NCBI GenBank assembly: GCA_964588995.1
Contig: CAZPQM010000017.1
Span: 1-27,951, forward strand
Source of the DNA: CAZPQM01 sp964588995
Lineage (GTDB): Bacteria; Pseudomonadota; Alphaproteobacteria; Rickettsiales; UBA8987
Direction of reading: 5' to 3'
Length of the DNA stretch: 27,951 bases
Under the pieces are notes generated by a model, which had not been told where the DNA came from, made no database searches, and was given only the letters and a program-made list of their open reading frames with translations. Below, in pieces: positions 15,560-23,395 of this stretch. A program made the position numbers and the translations under genes. Each line of letters starts with the position of its first letter. Position 1 is the stretch's first letter.

Positions 15560-17119
15560 ATGCCCCTAACTCCGCACCATTTTGTCAATCAGGATCATTC
15601 GAGCAACGTGCGCGGGCGTGTGCATCCTGAGCAGGATACCCAACAAACGACGGCAGAAAAAATCGAAGCGATGCTGCAACAGCTCGGCATGTCAAAAGAG
15701 GAGCTGATCGAGCTGGTGGCGGCGCTGCTCGGCATGGCTGGAACCGATATTTCCATGGATGACCAGCAGGTGACCGTCACGGAAAACGGGGTCAGTAAAT
15801 CGCTCGAAGAGGCAACAAATGAAGACCAGCTGCTCGCCATACTCGACCAGCTCGACCTGTTGCAGCGGCTGCGGATTCTGGCAGCTAATGGGCACGAAAT
15901 CGACATCAGTGAACTGGAGGCACTGATTGCCGCGACGGAAGGCAGGCTGGATAAAAAAACGCTGCAAATGGTCATATTCCACCAGCAGCAGGAGATGCGC
16001 AGGTTCTTAAATGGTAAGGAGCTGGAAGCTATCCGCGACGCCGTGTCCCGCGCCGAGCATGCCTATGTCATTGCCGATACGATAACCTCCTCCGGTGATG
16101 GTGCCATGCAAAAACGGGTGCTCGAGGAAGTCAATCAACGCGCCATGCCGCAAGGGCAGAAGCTGGAGATGGGGAAAGATAACCAGCTTTATGTTCGCTA
16201 TCAGCAGCAAACGCAGCAGCAAAGTGAGGAGACAGTCACAAGGCTGATCCGGGAGGATTACCGGATGGACATGAAGCGGCTGCTCGATGCGACCAAAGCA
16301 GCCGTAGCGAGCGTGTTCTCAGCGATGCGCCAGACGAACCGAAAAGAAGGTCCGCGAAGGGAAAAAGGCGGCGAAGACGCCAAGCGCCGCAAGAGCCTGC
16401 AGGAAGATCAGACGCTTGCCAAAGAATTGCAGCAGCAGGAGCAGGAACGCGAGCAGGAGCATGTGCTGTATCGCGAAGCAACCAAAAACTCCGAGCGGGT
16501 CAAGGAGGAATTACACAGGCTCGATTATGCCTCTGACATGCGCGCGGCCTTAAAAGCGGCGATGTCCAAATTTCGCCAACTCTTAGGCGGCTTTGGCAAG
16601 GGTGAAGAAGAAGCCGGGACCACCAGCAATAAAGGCGGCAACAAACCCTCCGCCTTGCGCGGCCGGCGTAAGGACCATTGGGAGCGTGATGAGCACAAAC
16701 GCCATATGGATGAAGAGGTAGGCCCGCCGGAAGAAGCTCATTTTATTGAGGATAAGCCGGGCGTTATCATGGATAAAAAGGGCGCGGAAGAAGCCACGGC
16801 GAAGGATCAGAAAAAGCTGGTGAAGCTGGATGTTATCCATGACCGCGAAGCCTTGGTGAAAGAAGATGCGAAGTCCCGTGATGGCCTGAAGCAGCTCGCT
16901 TCCGAAAGCCGCCATGCCGTGGCGAAAGATACGATGCAGAAAGCAAGCGTCGAGGTCGGTAAACTCTCGGGCAAAGAAGCACTCGCCGCCACCGCAGCGA
17001 CGATGGCTAAGGGCGGCGGGCTTTCGAACATGAGCGAGGCCAGCCTTGATAAGGTCGGTGAATCGCTCGACAAGGTGAAGGACTACAAGCAGCAGCACGG
17101 CATGGAAAAGGGGAAGTAA
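15560..17119 (+). CDS. Unrecognised charged helical protein, second gene of the operon
   Basis: 519 aa. The N-terminal ~170 residues look like small helical repeats (EKIEAMLQQLGMSKEELIELVAALLG; DQLLAILDQLDLLQRLRIL; ISELEALIAATEGRLDKKTLQMVI). The middle is a highly charged Gln/Glu/Lys/Arg coiled-coil segment (~210-330), then comes a Gly/Lys/Arg linker (~350-375). The C-terminal ~140 residues are Lys/Ala/Glu-rich (ESLDKVKDYKQQHGMEKGK at the end). It is soluble and cytoplasmic, with no catalytic motif recognised. There is no clear Shine-Dalgarno, and it may be translationally coupled to the preceding gene. The basic linker and coiled coil suit a scaffold or nucleic-acid/cytoskeleton-associated role, which is speculation. 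Confidence 0.8.
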   Translation: MPLTPHHFVNQDHSSNVRGRVHPEQDTQQTTAEKIEAMLQQLGMSKEELIELVAALLGMAGTDISMDDQQVTVTENGVSKSLEEATNEDQLLAILDQLDLLQRLRILAANGHEIDISELEALIAATEGRLDKKTLQMVIFHQQQEMRRFLNGKELEAIRDAVSRAEHAYVIADTITSSGDGAMQKRVLEEVNQRAMPQGQKLEMGKDNQLYVRYQQQTQQQSEETVTRLIREDYRMDMKRLLDATKAAVASVFSAMRQTNRKEGPRREKGGEDAKRRKSLQEDQTLAKELQQQEQEREQEHVLYREATKNSERVKEELHRLDYASDMRAALKAAMSKFRQLLGGFGKGEEEAGTTSNKGGNKPSALRGRRKDHWERDEHKRHMDEEVGPPEEAHFIEDKPGVIMDKKGAEEATAKDQKKLVKLDVIHDREALVKEDAKSRDGLKQLASESRHAVAKDTMQKASVEVGKLSGKEALAATAATMAKGGGLSNMSEASLDKVGESLDKVKDYKQQHGMEKGK

Positions 17120-17125
17120 GCGGTC

Positions 17126-17680
17126 TTAGAATAGCACCCAGCCAACGTAGCTGGTATCGGTGGCTGAGGATGAGGTAATCGTGAAATCGACCCCATCATT
17201 GCGGGCAGAGACGCGTAAAACACCGGGGCTACCGGTTGGCCCGTCGAAATTGCTGGTGAGGAAGATGATGGAATTACTATCCACCAGACTAGAGGCAACC
17301 GTGGCCGTTCCGGCCGCTAGCTGCACTGTACCGCGCGCGCGCGCCTCATCGGTCCGCACCCAATCCGTGCCGTCGAACCGGTAGGTGGCATTTTCATCCA
17401 GCACAAACAGGTGAATACCCTCATTCGGCGTGATGAAACGCCATATCTGATCGAAATAGGCAATTGCATTTTCTTGCCCGGCCCAGTCACCCGTAGCGGA
17501 CGCTCCAACGATATACACATCGCCGTCTGCCGGGTTGCCGGGTGGGGTTGCAAGATCCTTATCCTTTACGCCGGTATTTTGCAGCGCCTCAAGGCGGATA
17601 AGCGCTTCATTGGCTGTTACCTCCTTCTGAGCCTGGGAGGAGACGAGGAGGGTGAGATCGAGATGGGGAGAGTTGGGCAT
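17126..17680 (-). CDS. DUF2793 family protein (phage tail / gene-transfer-agent associated)
   Basis: 184 aa. The N-terminus matches the DUF2793 pattern: LDLTLLVSSQAQKEVTANEAL, then LEALQNTGVKDKDLATPPGNPADGDVYIVGASATGDWAGQENAIAYFDQIWRFITPNEG in outline, and YRFDGTDW. This domain (about residues 5-115) occurs in alphaproteobacterial prophages and gene-transfer-agent-like clusters. The C-terminal ~65 residues are beta-rich and Thr/Ser-rich (FLTSNFDGP, VDFTITSSSATDTSY). No other phage gene is next to it, so it is a solitary or relocated cargo gene here. It is convergent with the 15560 gene (6 bases apart). Confidence 0.83.
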   Translation of the reverse strand: MPNSPHLDLTLLVSSQAQKEVTANEALIRLEALQNTGVKDKDLATPPGNPADGDVYIVGASATGDWAGQENAIAYFDQIWRFITPNEGIHLFVLDENATYRFDGTDWVRTDEARARGTVQLAAGTATVASSLVDSNSIIFLTSNFDGPTGSPGVLRVSARNDGVDFTITSSSATDTSYVGWVLF

Positions 17681-17692
17681 GGATAGGTTCCG

Positions 17693-17726
17693 GGTTTTAG
17701 GTTACAGGTTTTAGGTTACACGTTAC
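17693..17726. repeat. 14-bp tandem repeat between the DUF2793 gene and icd
   Basis: GGTTTTAGGTTACA occurs twice back-to-back (17693-17706, 17707-17720), followed by a partial copy CGTTACA. It sits in the leader of the minus-strand DUF2793 gene. Confidence 0.8.
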
Positions 17727-17876
17727 AGTATGAGCCGGAAGAGGGTTTTATCGAAACTATAGCATTTTTGCCGCACCGGAGCGCTGAGCAGCAATATCCG
17801 AGGCTTTTCATCATGGAAGGGCTTAGCGTCTGTTGAAAATGCAGTAGTCTTTAAAGCGTAATCTAAGGAGAACATG

Positions 17877-19109
17877 ATGACTGCCAAACTCACCGCGCCG
17901 GCGATGGTGTATATCAAAGGGGAAGAGATGACCCGCTACGGCATGCAGCTGATTCTGGAGGCGTGGGTAGAGCCGCACGTGGATACGAGCGCGTGGGAGT
18001 TTTACGATCTCTCCTGCAAGCACCGCGATGACACCGAAGATCAGGTGCTGCGCGATCTCGTGGAAGCAGGCAAAAAGATCGGTGCGATTTTCAAAGAGCC
18101 GACGATTACCCCGACCAACGAGCAGAAAGCATCGATGGGACTCAAAAAAGCGTGGGGTAGCCCGAATGGTGCTATGCGTCGCGGCTGGAACGGGATTACC
18201 ATCTCCCGCGATACCATCATGATAGATGGTCTGGAGCTTGGCTATAAACGTCCGGTCTTTTTCGAACGGCACGCGGTCGGCGGCGAATATGGGGCAGGTT
18301 CGGCCGATGTGGGCCCCGGAAAGTCTGTCACGACGTTCCACCCGGCCGATGGTTCTGAGCCGGTCATCATTGATGAGCGTGAGTTGAGTGATGTGAAGAA
18401 CGCGCTCGTTACCTACCATAACCCGCTCGATAATGTGACAGACCTCGCGCATCATTATTTCAGCCGCACATTAGAGGCAGGCATCACCCCTTATGTCACC
18501 ACGAAAAAAACCGTGTTCAAATGGCAGGAAGGTTTCTGGCAGATCATGAAGGATGTGTTTGATGCGGAGTATAAATCCGAGTTTAAGGCACGTGGGTTGC
18601 TGGATGAGTGCGGCGGCGAGCTACAGCACCATATCAGTGATGCCGCTTGTATGGAGATGATTAAATGGACCGATGGTGGTTTTGGCATGGCGGCGCATAA
18701 TTATGACGGCGATATGCTGACTGACCTGATGGCGCAGGTGCACCGTAGCCCCGGCTTTATCTCGTCTGCGCTGATTGGTAAAAATGATGATGGCACAAAA
18801 ATCATGGAGTTTGAGGCGAGCCACGGTACGGTTTCGGCGATGGAAAAACGCCGTTTGAAGGGAGAAGAAACCTCCCTTAACCCGCTCGGGCTGGTCTTTG
18901 CGCTGAAAGAAGCGATGAACCATAGTGCGCGGCTGCAAGGTGAGAGCCAGCTGCAGGAGATGGAACGCTATACATCCGCGCTTTACGACGCCATGACAAC
19001 GGTTATGCTGGATGGTCGTGGTACACGCGATCTTGCTGGCCCGACAGGGTCTACGACGGAAGCATTTGTCGAGCATGTCGCGAATGAGCTGAACGCCGGG
19101 TTGTGTTAA
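17877..19109 (+). CDS. icd: NADP-dependent isocitrate dehydrogenase family (homodimeric type)
   Basis: TCA-cycle enzyme family (isocitrate + NADP+ to 2-oxoglutarate + CO2). 410 aa from the second of two adjacent ATGs. AAGGAG at 17865-17870 is 6 bases from this one and only 3 from the ATG at 17874. Seen: the N-terminal VYIKGEEMTRYGMQLILEAW, KKAWGSPNGAMRR (substrate phosphate/carboxylate site), NYDGDMLTD (catalytic/metal aspartates) and FEASHGTVSAMEKRRLKGEETSLNPLGLVFAL (cofactor and active-site loop). Odd: the region after SPNG and the stretch HRSPGFISSALIGKNDDG differ from the common alphaproteobacterial Icd (usually GSLGMMTSVL), so this is a divergent branch. Specificity for isocitrate is likely but not proven by sequence. 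Confidence 0.85.
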   Translation: MTAKLTAPAMVYIKGEEMTRYGMQLILEAWVEPHVDTSAWEFYDLSCKHRDDTEDQVLRDLVEAGKKIGAIFKEPTITPTNEQKASMGLKKAWGSPNGAMRRGWNGITISRDTIMIDGLELGYKRPVFFERHAVGGEYGAGSADVGPGKSVTTFHPADGSEPVIIDERELSDVKNALVTYHNPLDNVTDLAHHYFSRTLEAGITPYVTTKKTVFKWQEGFWQIMKDVFDAEYKSEFKARGLLDECGGELQHHISDAACMEMIKWTDGGFGMAAHNYDGDMLTDLMAQVHRSPGFISSALIGKNDDGTKIMEFEASHGTVSAMEKRRLKGEETSLNPLGLVFALKEAMNHSARLQGESQLQEMERYTSALYDAMTTVMLDGRGTRDLAGPTGSTTEAFVEHVANELNAGLC

Positions 19110-19169
19110 AGCTATTCGCTAAAACCCCTTAGTTTCTCCAGCTGCGAAACCCAAAATTAACGCCTTTTC

Positions 19170-19202
19170 TTCACTGTTTATTAACCATTTCTATGGTAGA
19201 AT
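19170..19202 (+). promoter_or_regulatory. Degenerate CtrA-type promoter of the 19221 gene
   Basis: TTCA-CTGTTTA-TTAA (19170-19184), then 12 bases, then TAGAAT (19197-19202). One half-site is imperfect, but the spacing and -10 class match the exact copies elsewhere in the window. Confidence 0.45.
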
Positions 19203-19220
19203 GAACGAAGGGGAGAGGCT

Positions 19221-21392
19221 ATGTCAGAAATGCAGTTCGAATCATCGCGCTTGGGTAAAAAGCCAATCCCTAGAGAAGTACATTCTGTACTCAATGATTT
19301 TCATCGTGAGTTGGAGCAATTACTGGATGAAGCTGCTTTGAAACAGCATGAGATACAAAGCTCACTTCGTCATCAAACACTCTTCAGCACATCACAGGAT
19401 CCTTCTCATAAGAAAATAGACAGCATACTACCAAACGAAATACAGCAGACGCTTCAGGAATATCAAGCATCTCTGAAAAAAATGAAGGCGCAGATTCGCC
19501 AGCAAGGAAAAGCGACAAACGAGCAGTTGACGGAGAAGGAGCGGCTGGAACGCCTGATTCAGGAGGCGAAGCGGCAACAAGCACAGTTATCGAGTGAGAA
19601 AAGTGTCCGTGAGCAGAACATCCGCGTTTCTACAACAGCCATTATTGAGCAAACGTATCAAAAACAGGTGGAATCGCATCAGTTACATTATGAGGAATAT
19701 ATAAGCGATCTCACTAAACTATGTACGATACTTCATGAGGATATAGCGCAAATAGAGGGGGAGCTTGATGACGCGCATACCAAACATAAAATGACGCTGG
19801 ATCAGTTGTACACTCGTGCGCAGGAAGCCTACCGTAGTCACGAGCAGAGTTTTCGTGAGCAGCTGGTGCTGCTTAGGCCAACACTTGAAGATAATCAGAA
19901 GGACTTAGAACAATCGAGATTATTAAGTGACTTCAACACGTGCCGTACGATCTATCAGGAAATGAAGTACACGCTGGACGAAAAATTTAACTCAATCAAA
20001 CAAGAGCAATCTGAGCTAAAGAATATATTGCAATCCGAACTGAATCAGGCAGACCAGGCGATGAATCTTGATATTTCTGCGTTACAGCGTAAGCAGGATG
20101 AGCTTTTAAGGGAAGCCAGAACGCGGTTACAGCAGCATAGTCATAGTATTTACGGTCAGATACATCGTGAAACCGAGGAGAATATTAGGCGTGCTGTGCA
20201 GGAGATAGATGCGGAACTGACAAAACATAAGGCGTTTATAACTAAGGAATTAGCTGCAAAAACGCAGCAAGTGAAACGAAAGCTGGAACAAAAAGGCAGG
20301 GAATACCGGGAACTCCGACTAAAGCAACATAAAACAATCATGTCGGAATATAACGATCGGATTCAACAGACTGAAAAACAGCAGCGCAAAAAATCTCGTG
20401 CCCTCAAGGAGGATTTTAACCTGCTTATGCAGACAACACGAGACCATATCAACGCGCTGCATACTAAAGAAACGGAGCATATTAGGCTGATTCACAGCAA
20501 GCATATAGAAGAGATGATGATTGCAATGGATCCCTTTTATAATGAAATGAATATATCCGAACAAATAGAAACCAAAGAACGAAGGCAGGCGCTAAAAGAA
20601 CTACAGGAAGAAAAAATTAAAATTGGCCAGCTTAGTGGGCAACAATTGGCCGAGACGGCAAGACAGCAGCACCGTGTCGTTCGTGAAATGCGGGAAAAGC
20701 TCTCTCAGCTCAATAATACACTTAGCCAGCAAAAAGCGCAGTTGAAGGAAGAGCGGCTTCTGACACAAAAACAATTAAATAAACGCGAACGTGAGATTGA
20801 TGATTATTATAGCCGTCGAGTGGAAGCGCTAGAGCGAGAGGTGCAGGAATTACATGAGGCAATCGAAGCAGAATTTTATGCGAAAATGGCAGGCCTAAAA
20901 TCACGTTTTGAGCGTATTGGAGAAGATCAGGAGCGTATCAGAGGTTTGAAGGTGGATATTGCTGCACGCAACTACTCTGAAGAAGATCGCAAACAGCTGG
21001 AAGCTGTTATCCAAAAAGCGGAGGAAAAACGCCTTGATCTACTGAGCGCACTGGAGGCTACGGAACATCAGGCAAATGAGCAGCGTAGGCATGATAAAGA
21101 TGAGGCTACACAATATATGGAAAAACAACGTGCCAGATTGGACGTGAATTACCAAAGGCTGAAAGAAGAACATACCATGTATGTCAAAGAGAAGATGGCA
21201 GAGCTCGACGGCAAAGAGTATATCCTTCAAAATACGTATCAAAGTCAGATTAACGAAATCCAGTCAGAAAATGAATATCGTCTGGATCTTTTGCGTACGC
21301 AAACCCAGCAGATTGAAAAAACAAAGCGCGAAACGTTACGAGAACTGCAACAAAACTATTATGAACAATATCAGTCTTCAGATAAGACATAG
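19221..21392 (+). CDS. Large coiled-coil protein (paralogue of the 12067 product)
   Basis: 723 aa, nearly all charged heptad helix, without signal peptide or membrane segment. A Shine-Dalgarno GGGGAG lies 5-10 bases upstream. The N-terminal ~75 residues are less coiled (KKPIPREVHSVLNDFHRELEQ). In-register similarity to the 744-aa protein covers the middle third (see 12067) and continues in composition to the end. The C-terminal ~40 residues (QTQQIEKTKRETLRELQQNYYEQYQSS) are again basic/Gln-rich. The gene lies apart from its paralogue by the two-gene operon, DUF2793 and icd. Candidate filament or scaffold protein. The family is not recognised. Confidence 0.88.
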   Translation: MSEMQFESSRLGKKPIPREVHSVLNDFHRELEQLLDEAALKQHEIQSSLRHQTLFSTSQDPSHKKIDSILPNEIQQTLQEYQASLKKMKAQIRQQGKATNEQLTEKERLERLIQEAKRQQAQLSSEKSVREQNIRVSTTAIIEQTYQKQVESHQLHYEEYISDLTKLCTILHEDIAQIEGELDDAHTKHKMTLDQLYTRAQEAYRSHEQSFREQLVLLRPTLEDNQKDLEQSRLLSDFNTCRTIYQEMKYTLDEKFNSIKQEQSELKNILQSELNQADQAMNLDISALQRKQDELLREARTRLQQHSHSIYGQIHRETEENIRRAVQEIDAELTKHKAFITKELAAKTQQVKRKLEQKGREYRELRLKQHKTIMSEYNDRIQQTEKQQRKKSRALKEDFNLLMQTTRDHINALHTKETEHIRLIHSKHIEEMMIAMDPFYNEMNISEQIETKERRQALKELQEEKIKIGQLSGQQLAETARQQHRVVREMREKLSQLNNTLSQQKAQLKEERLLTQKQLNKREREIDDYYSRRVEALEREVQELHEAIEAEFYAKMAGLKSRFERIGEDQERIRGLKVDIAARNYSEEDRKQLEAVIQKAEEKRLDLLSALEATEHQANEQRRHDKDEATQYMEKQRARLDVNYQRLKEEHTMYVKEKMAELDGKEYILQNTYQSQINEIQSENEYRLDLLRTQTQQIEKTKRETLRELQQNYYEQYQSSDKT

Positions 21393-21566
21393 CAGACCGT
21401 AACAGCTGTCCAGAACCAGCGCAAAGAAGGCCCAGAGCGCTATATCCAATAAGAGTAGTGCCAGTAAAACCGGCAGCCCCACATACCACAAGAGCAACAA
21501 GCGACCCCACCCGGTCAGGCGCGGCGGTTCGATTCGTTGCCCGTAGACACGCTCTTCCTGCTTCAT
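21378..21566 (-). CDS. Small membrane protein (62 aa)
   Basis: A charged N-terminus (KQEERVYGQRIEPPRL) is followed by two adjacent hydrophobic stretches (~22-42 and 44-62, LLLLWYVGLPVLLALLLLDIALWAFFALVLDSCYGLLCLI in outline), a typical small inner-membrane protein. Its 3' end overlaps the convergent coiled-coil gene by 15 bases, and no strong Shine-Dalgarno is seen. It could also be a chance reading frame, but the pattern of charged head and long hydrophobic tail argues for a real gene. It is divergent from the acyltransferase gene. Confidence 0.5.
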   Translation of the reverse strand: MKQEERVYGQRIEPPRLTGWGRLLLLWYVGLPVLLALLLLDIALWAFFALVLDSCYGLLCLI

Positions 21567-21607
21567 AATAGATGATTCTTACAGGGATACTATGCTATGA
21601 ACAAGCT

Positions 21608-22570
21608 ATGCATCCGGTTTCTATTCAGTGGGATACGCTTTCCGCATCACAGTGGCAGGACATGACCGACCGGCAAGCCTATTGCCCCCTGCAGCAGCAC
21701 TATGCGTATGGTGAAGCGATGCAGCTGTTGGGCGCGCGCGTCTACCGCGCCGGGCTGTTTCGCAACGATAAGCCCATCGCGATGGCGCAGCTTCTGCATC
21801 GGCGCTGGCTGAAACTGTTTCCGGTGACGTTGTTATTACGTGGACCAACAGGTTACCCTGAATCGTGCGGAATAAGCTATCAGTCGATGATGGAACAGCT
21901 GCAGGCCGCAATGCCGGTATCCGCATCGCGCTGTATCATTGCTCCCCCGCCCGAACAGTCGCTTACCCATCCGTTTCGGCAGGTTGCTACCGGGGAGGCC
22001 ATCGCGCTATGGGATATCGCTGCCGCAACGGATGTATTATGGGCGCGTATGCAGCCGAAATGGCGTGCGAGCCTCAAACAGGCCGAGCAGACCGGACTGA
22101 AATTGACAGGCTCGTCCGAACCGGCGGAGATGCAATGGCTGCTGGCGGCAGAGCAGGCTAAACAGCGGGAGAGGCGGTATCGCAATTTACCGCCGGAGTT
22201 TGCATCCCTCTATGCGCGCCTGTCAGCCGAACCGACGCCGATTGTCCATCTGGCTGCCTGTCACGGGCAGGAACCGGTGGCTGCACAGCTCTACCTGCTG
22301 CATGGTAATACGGCGAGCTATTTCATCAGCTGGACCGGGGAGGCAGGACGCAAACAGGGAGCCGGACACTGGTTGCTCTATCAAGCGGCGCAACACCTAC
22401 GCGAGAAAGGTATTCGTCACATCGATCTGGGTCAAATTGATACAGTACATCAGCCCGGACTCGCCCGCTTTAAGTTGGGAACCGGTGCCGATATCCTTCA
22501 GTTTCCCGGCTTTTACATGCGCATGCCACGCTTTTTGGCCGATAAGTCACAGAATACCGCCTTCGCTTAA
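21608..22570 (+). CDS. FemAB/GNAT-fold acyltransferase-like protein
   Basis: 320 aa from the ATG at 21608 (the frame opens at 21572 with no better signal). Seen: LQQHYAYGEAM near the N-terminus and KWRASLKQAEQTGLKL in the middle. The C-terminal half carries FASLYARL, then AACHGQEPVAAQLYLLHGNTASYFISWTGEAGRKQGAGHWLLYQAAQHLREKG in outline, then IDLGQID and FKLGTGAD. This is the layout of the second GNAT lobe of FemAB/BioF2-like proteins, which transfer amino acids or acyl groups onto peptidoglycan precursors, lipids or polysaccharides. The acceptor is unknown. Possible role: cell-envelope modification. Confidence 0.7.
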   Translation: MHPVSIQWDTLSASQWQDMTDRQAYCPLQQHYAYGEAMQLLGARVYRAGLFRNDKPIAMAQLLHRRWLKLFPVTLLLRGPTGYPESCGISYQSMMEQLQAAMPVSASRCIIAPPPEQSLTHPFRQVATGEAIALWDIAAATDVLWARMQPKWRASLKQAEQTGLKLTGSSEPAEMQWLLAAEQAKQRERRYRNLPPEFASLYARLSAEPTPIVHLAACHGQEPVAAQLYLLHGNTASYFISWTGEAGRKQGAGHWLLYQAAQHLREKGIRHIDLGQIDTVHQPGLARFKLGTGADILQFPGFYMRMPRFLADKSQNTAFA

Positions 22571-22598
22571 CCTCTTCTTAATCTTTCCGTGCTATACT
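22567..22598 (+). promoter_or_regulatory. CtrA-type promoter of the 22630-23189 gene pair
   Basis: TTAA-CCTCTTC-TTAA (22567-22581), 11 bases, then TATACT (22593-22598). The first half-site overlaps the stop codon of the upstream acyltransferase gene. Confidence 0.7.
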
Positions 22599-22629
22599 GG
22601 GGATTACGGTGCCGTTTGGAGGGAGAAAT

Positions 22630-22893
22630 ATGACAAGGGAAGTGGTAACCACGCCGGGAGACAATACCCGCCTGCAGGGTGCGGCGTTTAATGCTGATAT
22701 AGCAGCCTATGTGGATGCAAAAAAAATTGTCTTTCCCGATCCCCCCGAGCAAGACGTAGCCATGCATCAAACGCTGGCCATGGTAGGAGAGAACTTAGGA
22801 CGCGGAGGTGCTGAAGCCAATGAGGGGTCACAAGTGCAACCTAAAGCTCCTAATGCAAAATATACTTCCCGCGGCGACGGAATTGATGTATGA
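22630..22893 (+). CDS. Small unrecognised protein, first of an overlapping pair
   Basis: 87 aa from the ATG at 22630, which has Shine-Dalgarno GGAGGGA 5 bases upstream. An in-frame ATG at 22609 lies too close to the promoter and lacks a ribosome site. Soluble, mixed composition: a helical part (FNADIAAYVDAKKIVFPDPPEQDVAMHQTLAMVGENLG in outline), then a low-complexity, polar C-terminus (SQVQPKAPNAKYTSRGDGIDV). The family is not recognised. Its stop overlaps the next start (ATGA). Confidence 0.7.
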   Translation: MTREVVTTPGDNTRLQGAAFNADIAAYVDAKKIVFPDPPEQDVAMHQTLAMVGENLGRGGAEANEGSQVQPKAPNAKYTSRGDGIDV

Positions 22894-23189
22894 GGACGCT
22901 CATGAATGAGCAGGCAACCGATCCGACAACCTCCTTTATTAAGGAAATCAACCATGATGACCGCTATTCGGTCAAGCTGATCACCTCGGTGGACGATCAG
23001 GGCGAGCTCTTCTATGCCTATCTGCTGCTCAAAACCGAAGTCGTACCCTATCTGGAAACGGCGCTACGCACTCGCAAAGTCAACCTCACCGAATATGGCA
23101 TGGTGCTGGCTACCGGCAGGGGGGTTGATCCGGACGAGGAAACAAAAAGCCGGGTTGAGAAGGAATTGCGGCTCGAGGAAATCGCCTGA
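22890..23189 (+). CDS. Small unrecognised protein, second of the overlapping pair
   Basis: 99 aa. Its ATG overlaps the preceding stop as ATGA, implying translational coupling. An alternative start at 22902 has GAGGA about 6 bases upstream. An alpha/beta pattern is visible: SFIKEINHDDRYSVKLITSVDDQGELFYAYLLLK and VPYLETALRTRKVNLTEYGMVLATGRGVDPDEETKSRVEKEL in outline. There is no signal or membrane segment. The family is not recognised. It is expressed from the CtrA-type promoter at 22567 together with the 22630 gene and lies directly upstream of HU. Confidence 0.75.
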   Translation: MRTLMNEQATDPTTSFIKEINHDDRYSVKLITSVDDQGELFYAYLLLKTEVVPYLETALRTRKVNLTEYGMVLATGRGVDPDEETKSRVEKELRLEEIA

Positions 23190-23310
23190 TATAGAAGCGA
23201 AAAGCCGCTTTTTCGGGCCAAAATATGGTTTTTCCGCTCATATTCGCCGTTTTTTCGGTTTTTTCCCTTGTATTTTTTTTCTACTAGTGTTCCTATGCTG
23301 CTTGAAATGG

Positions 23311-23339
23311 TTGCTGGTTAGGGGTTTCAGGCGTTATAG
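23311..23339 (+). promoter_or_regulatory. Candidate sigma-70 promoter of the HU gene
   Basis: TTGCTG (23311-23316), 17 bases, TTATAG (23334-23339), giving a ~50-base leader with Shine-Dalgarno AGGGAGAGA before the start. No CtrA-type box is seen. The 23190-23290 part before it is T-rich (several T5-T9 runs) with weak hairpins. Confidence 0.4.
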
Positions 23340-23395
23340 CCTGCCTGTCTCACCGGTTGCCTTTGTTTAACTGATAGGTATAGGGAGAGATCTCC

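Noticed and set aside
12067..21392. SMC/Rad50-type ATPases as identity of the coiled-coil proteins
   Set aside because: No Walker A, Walker B or signature motif is present at either end of either protein.
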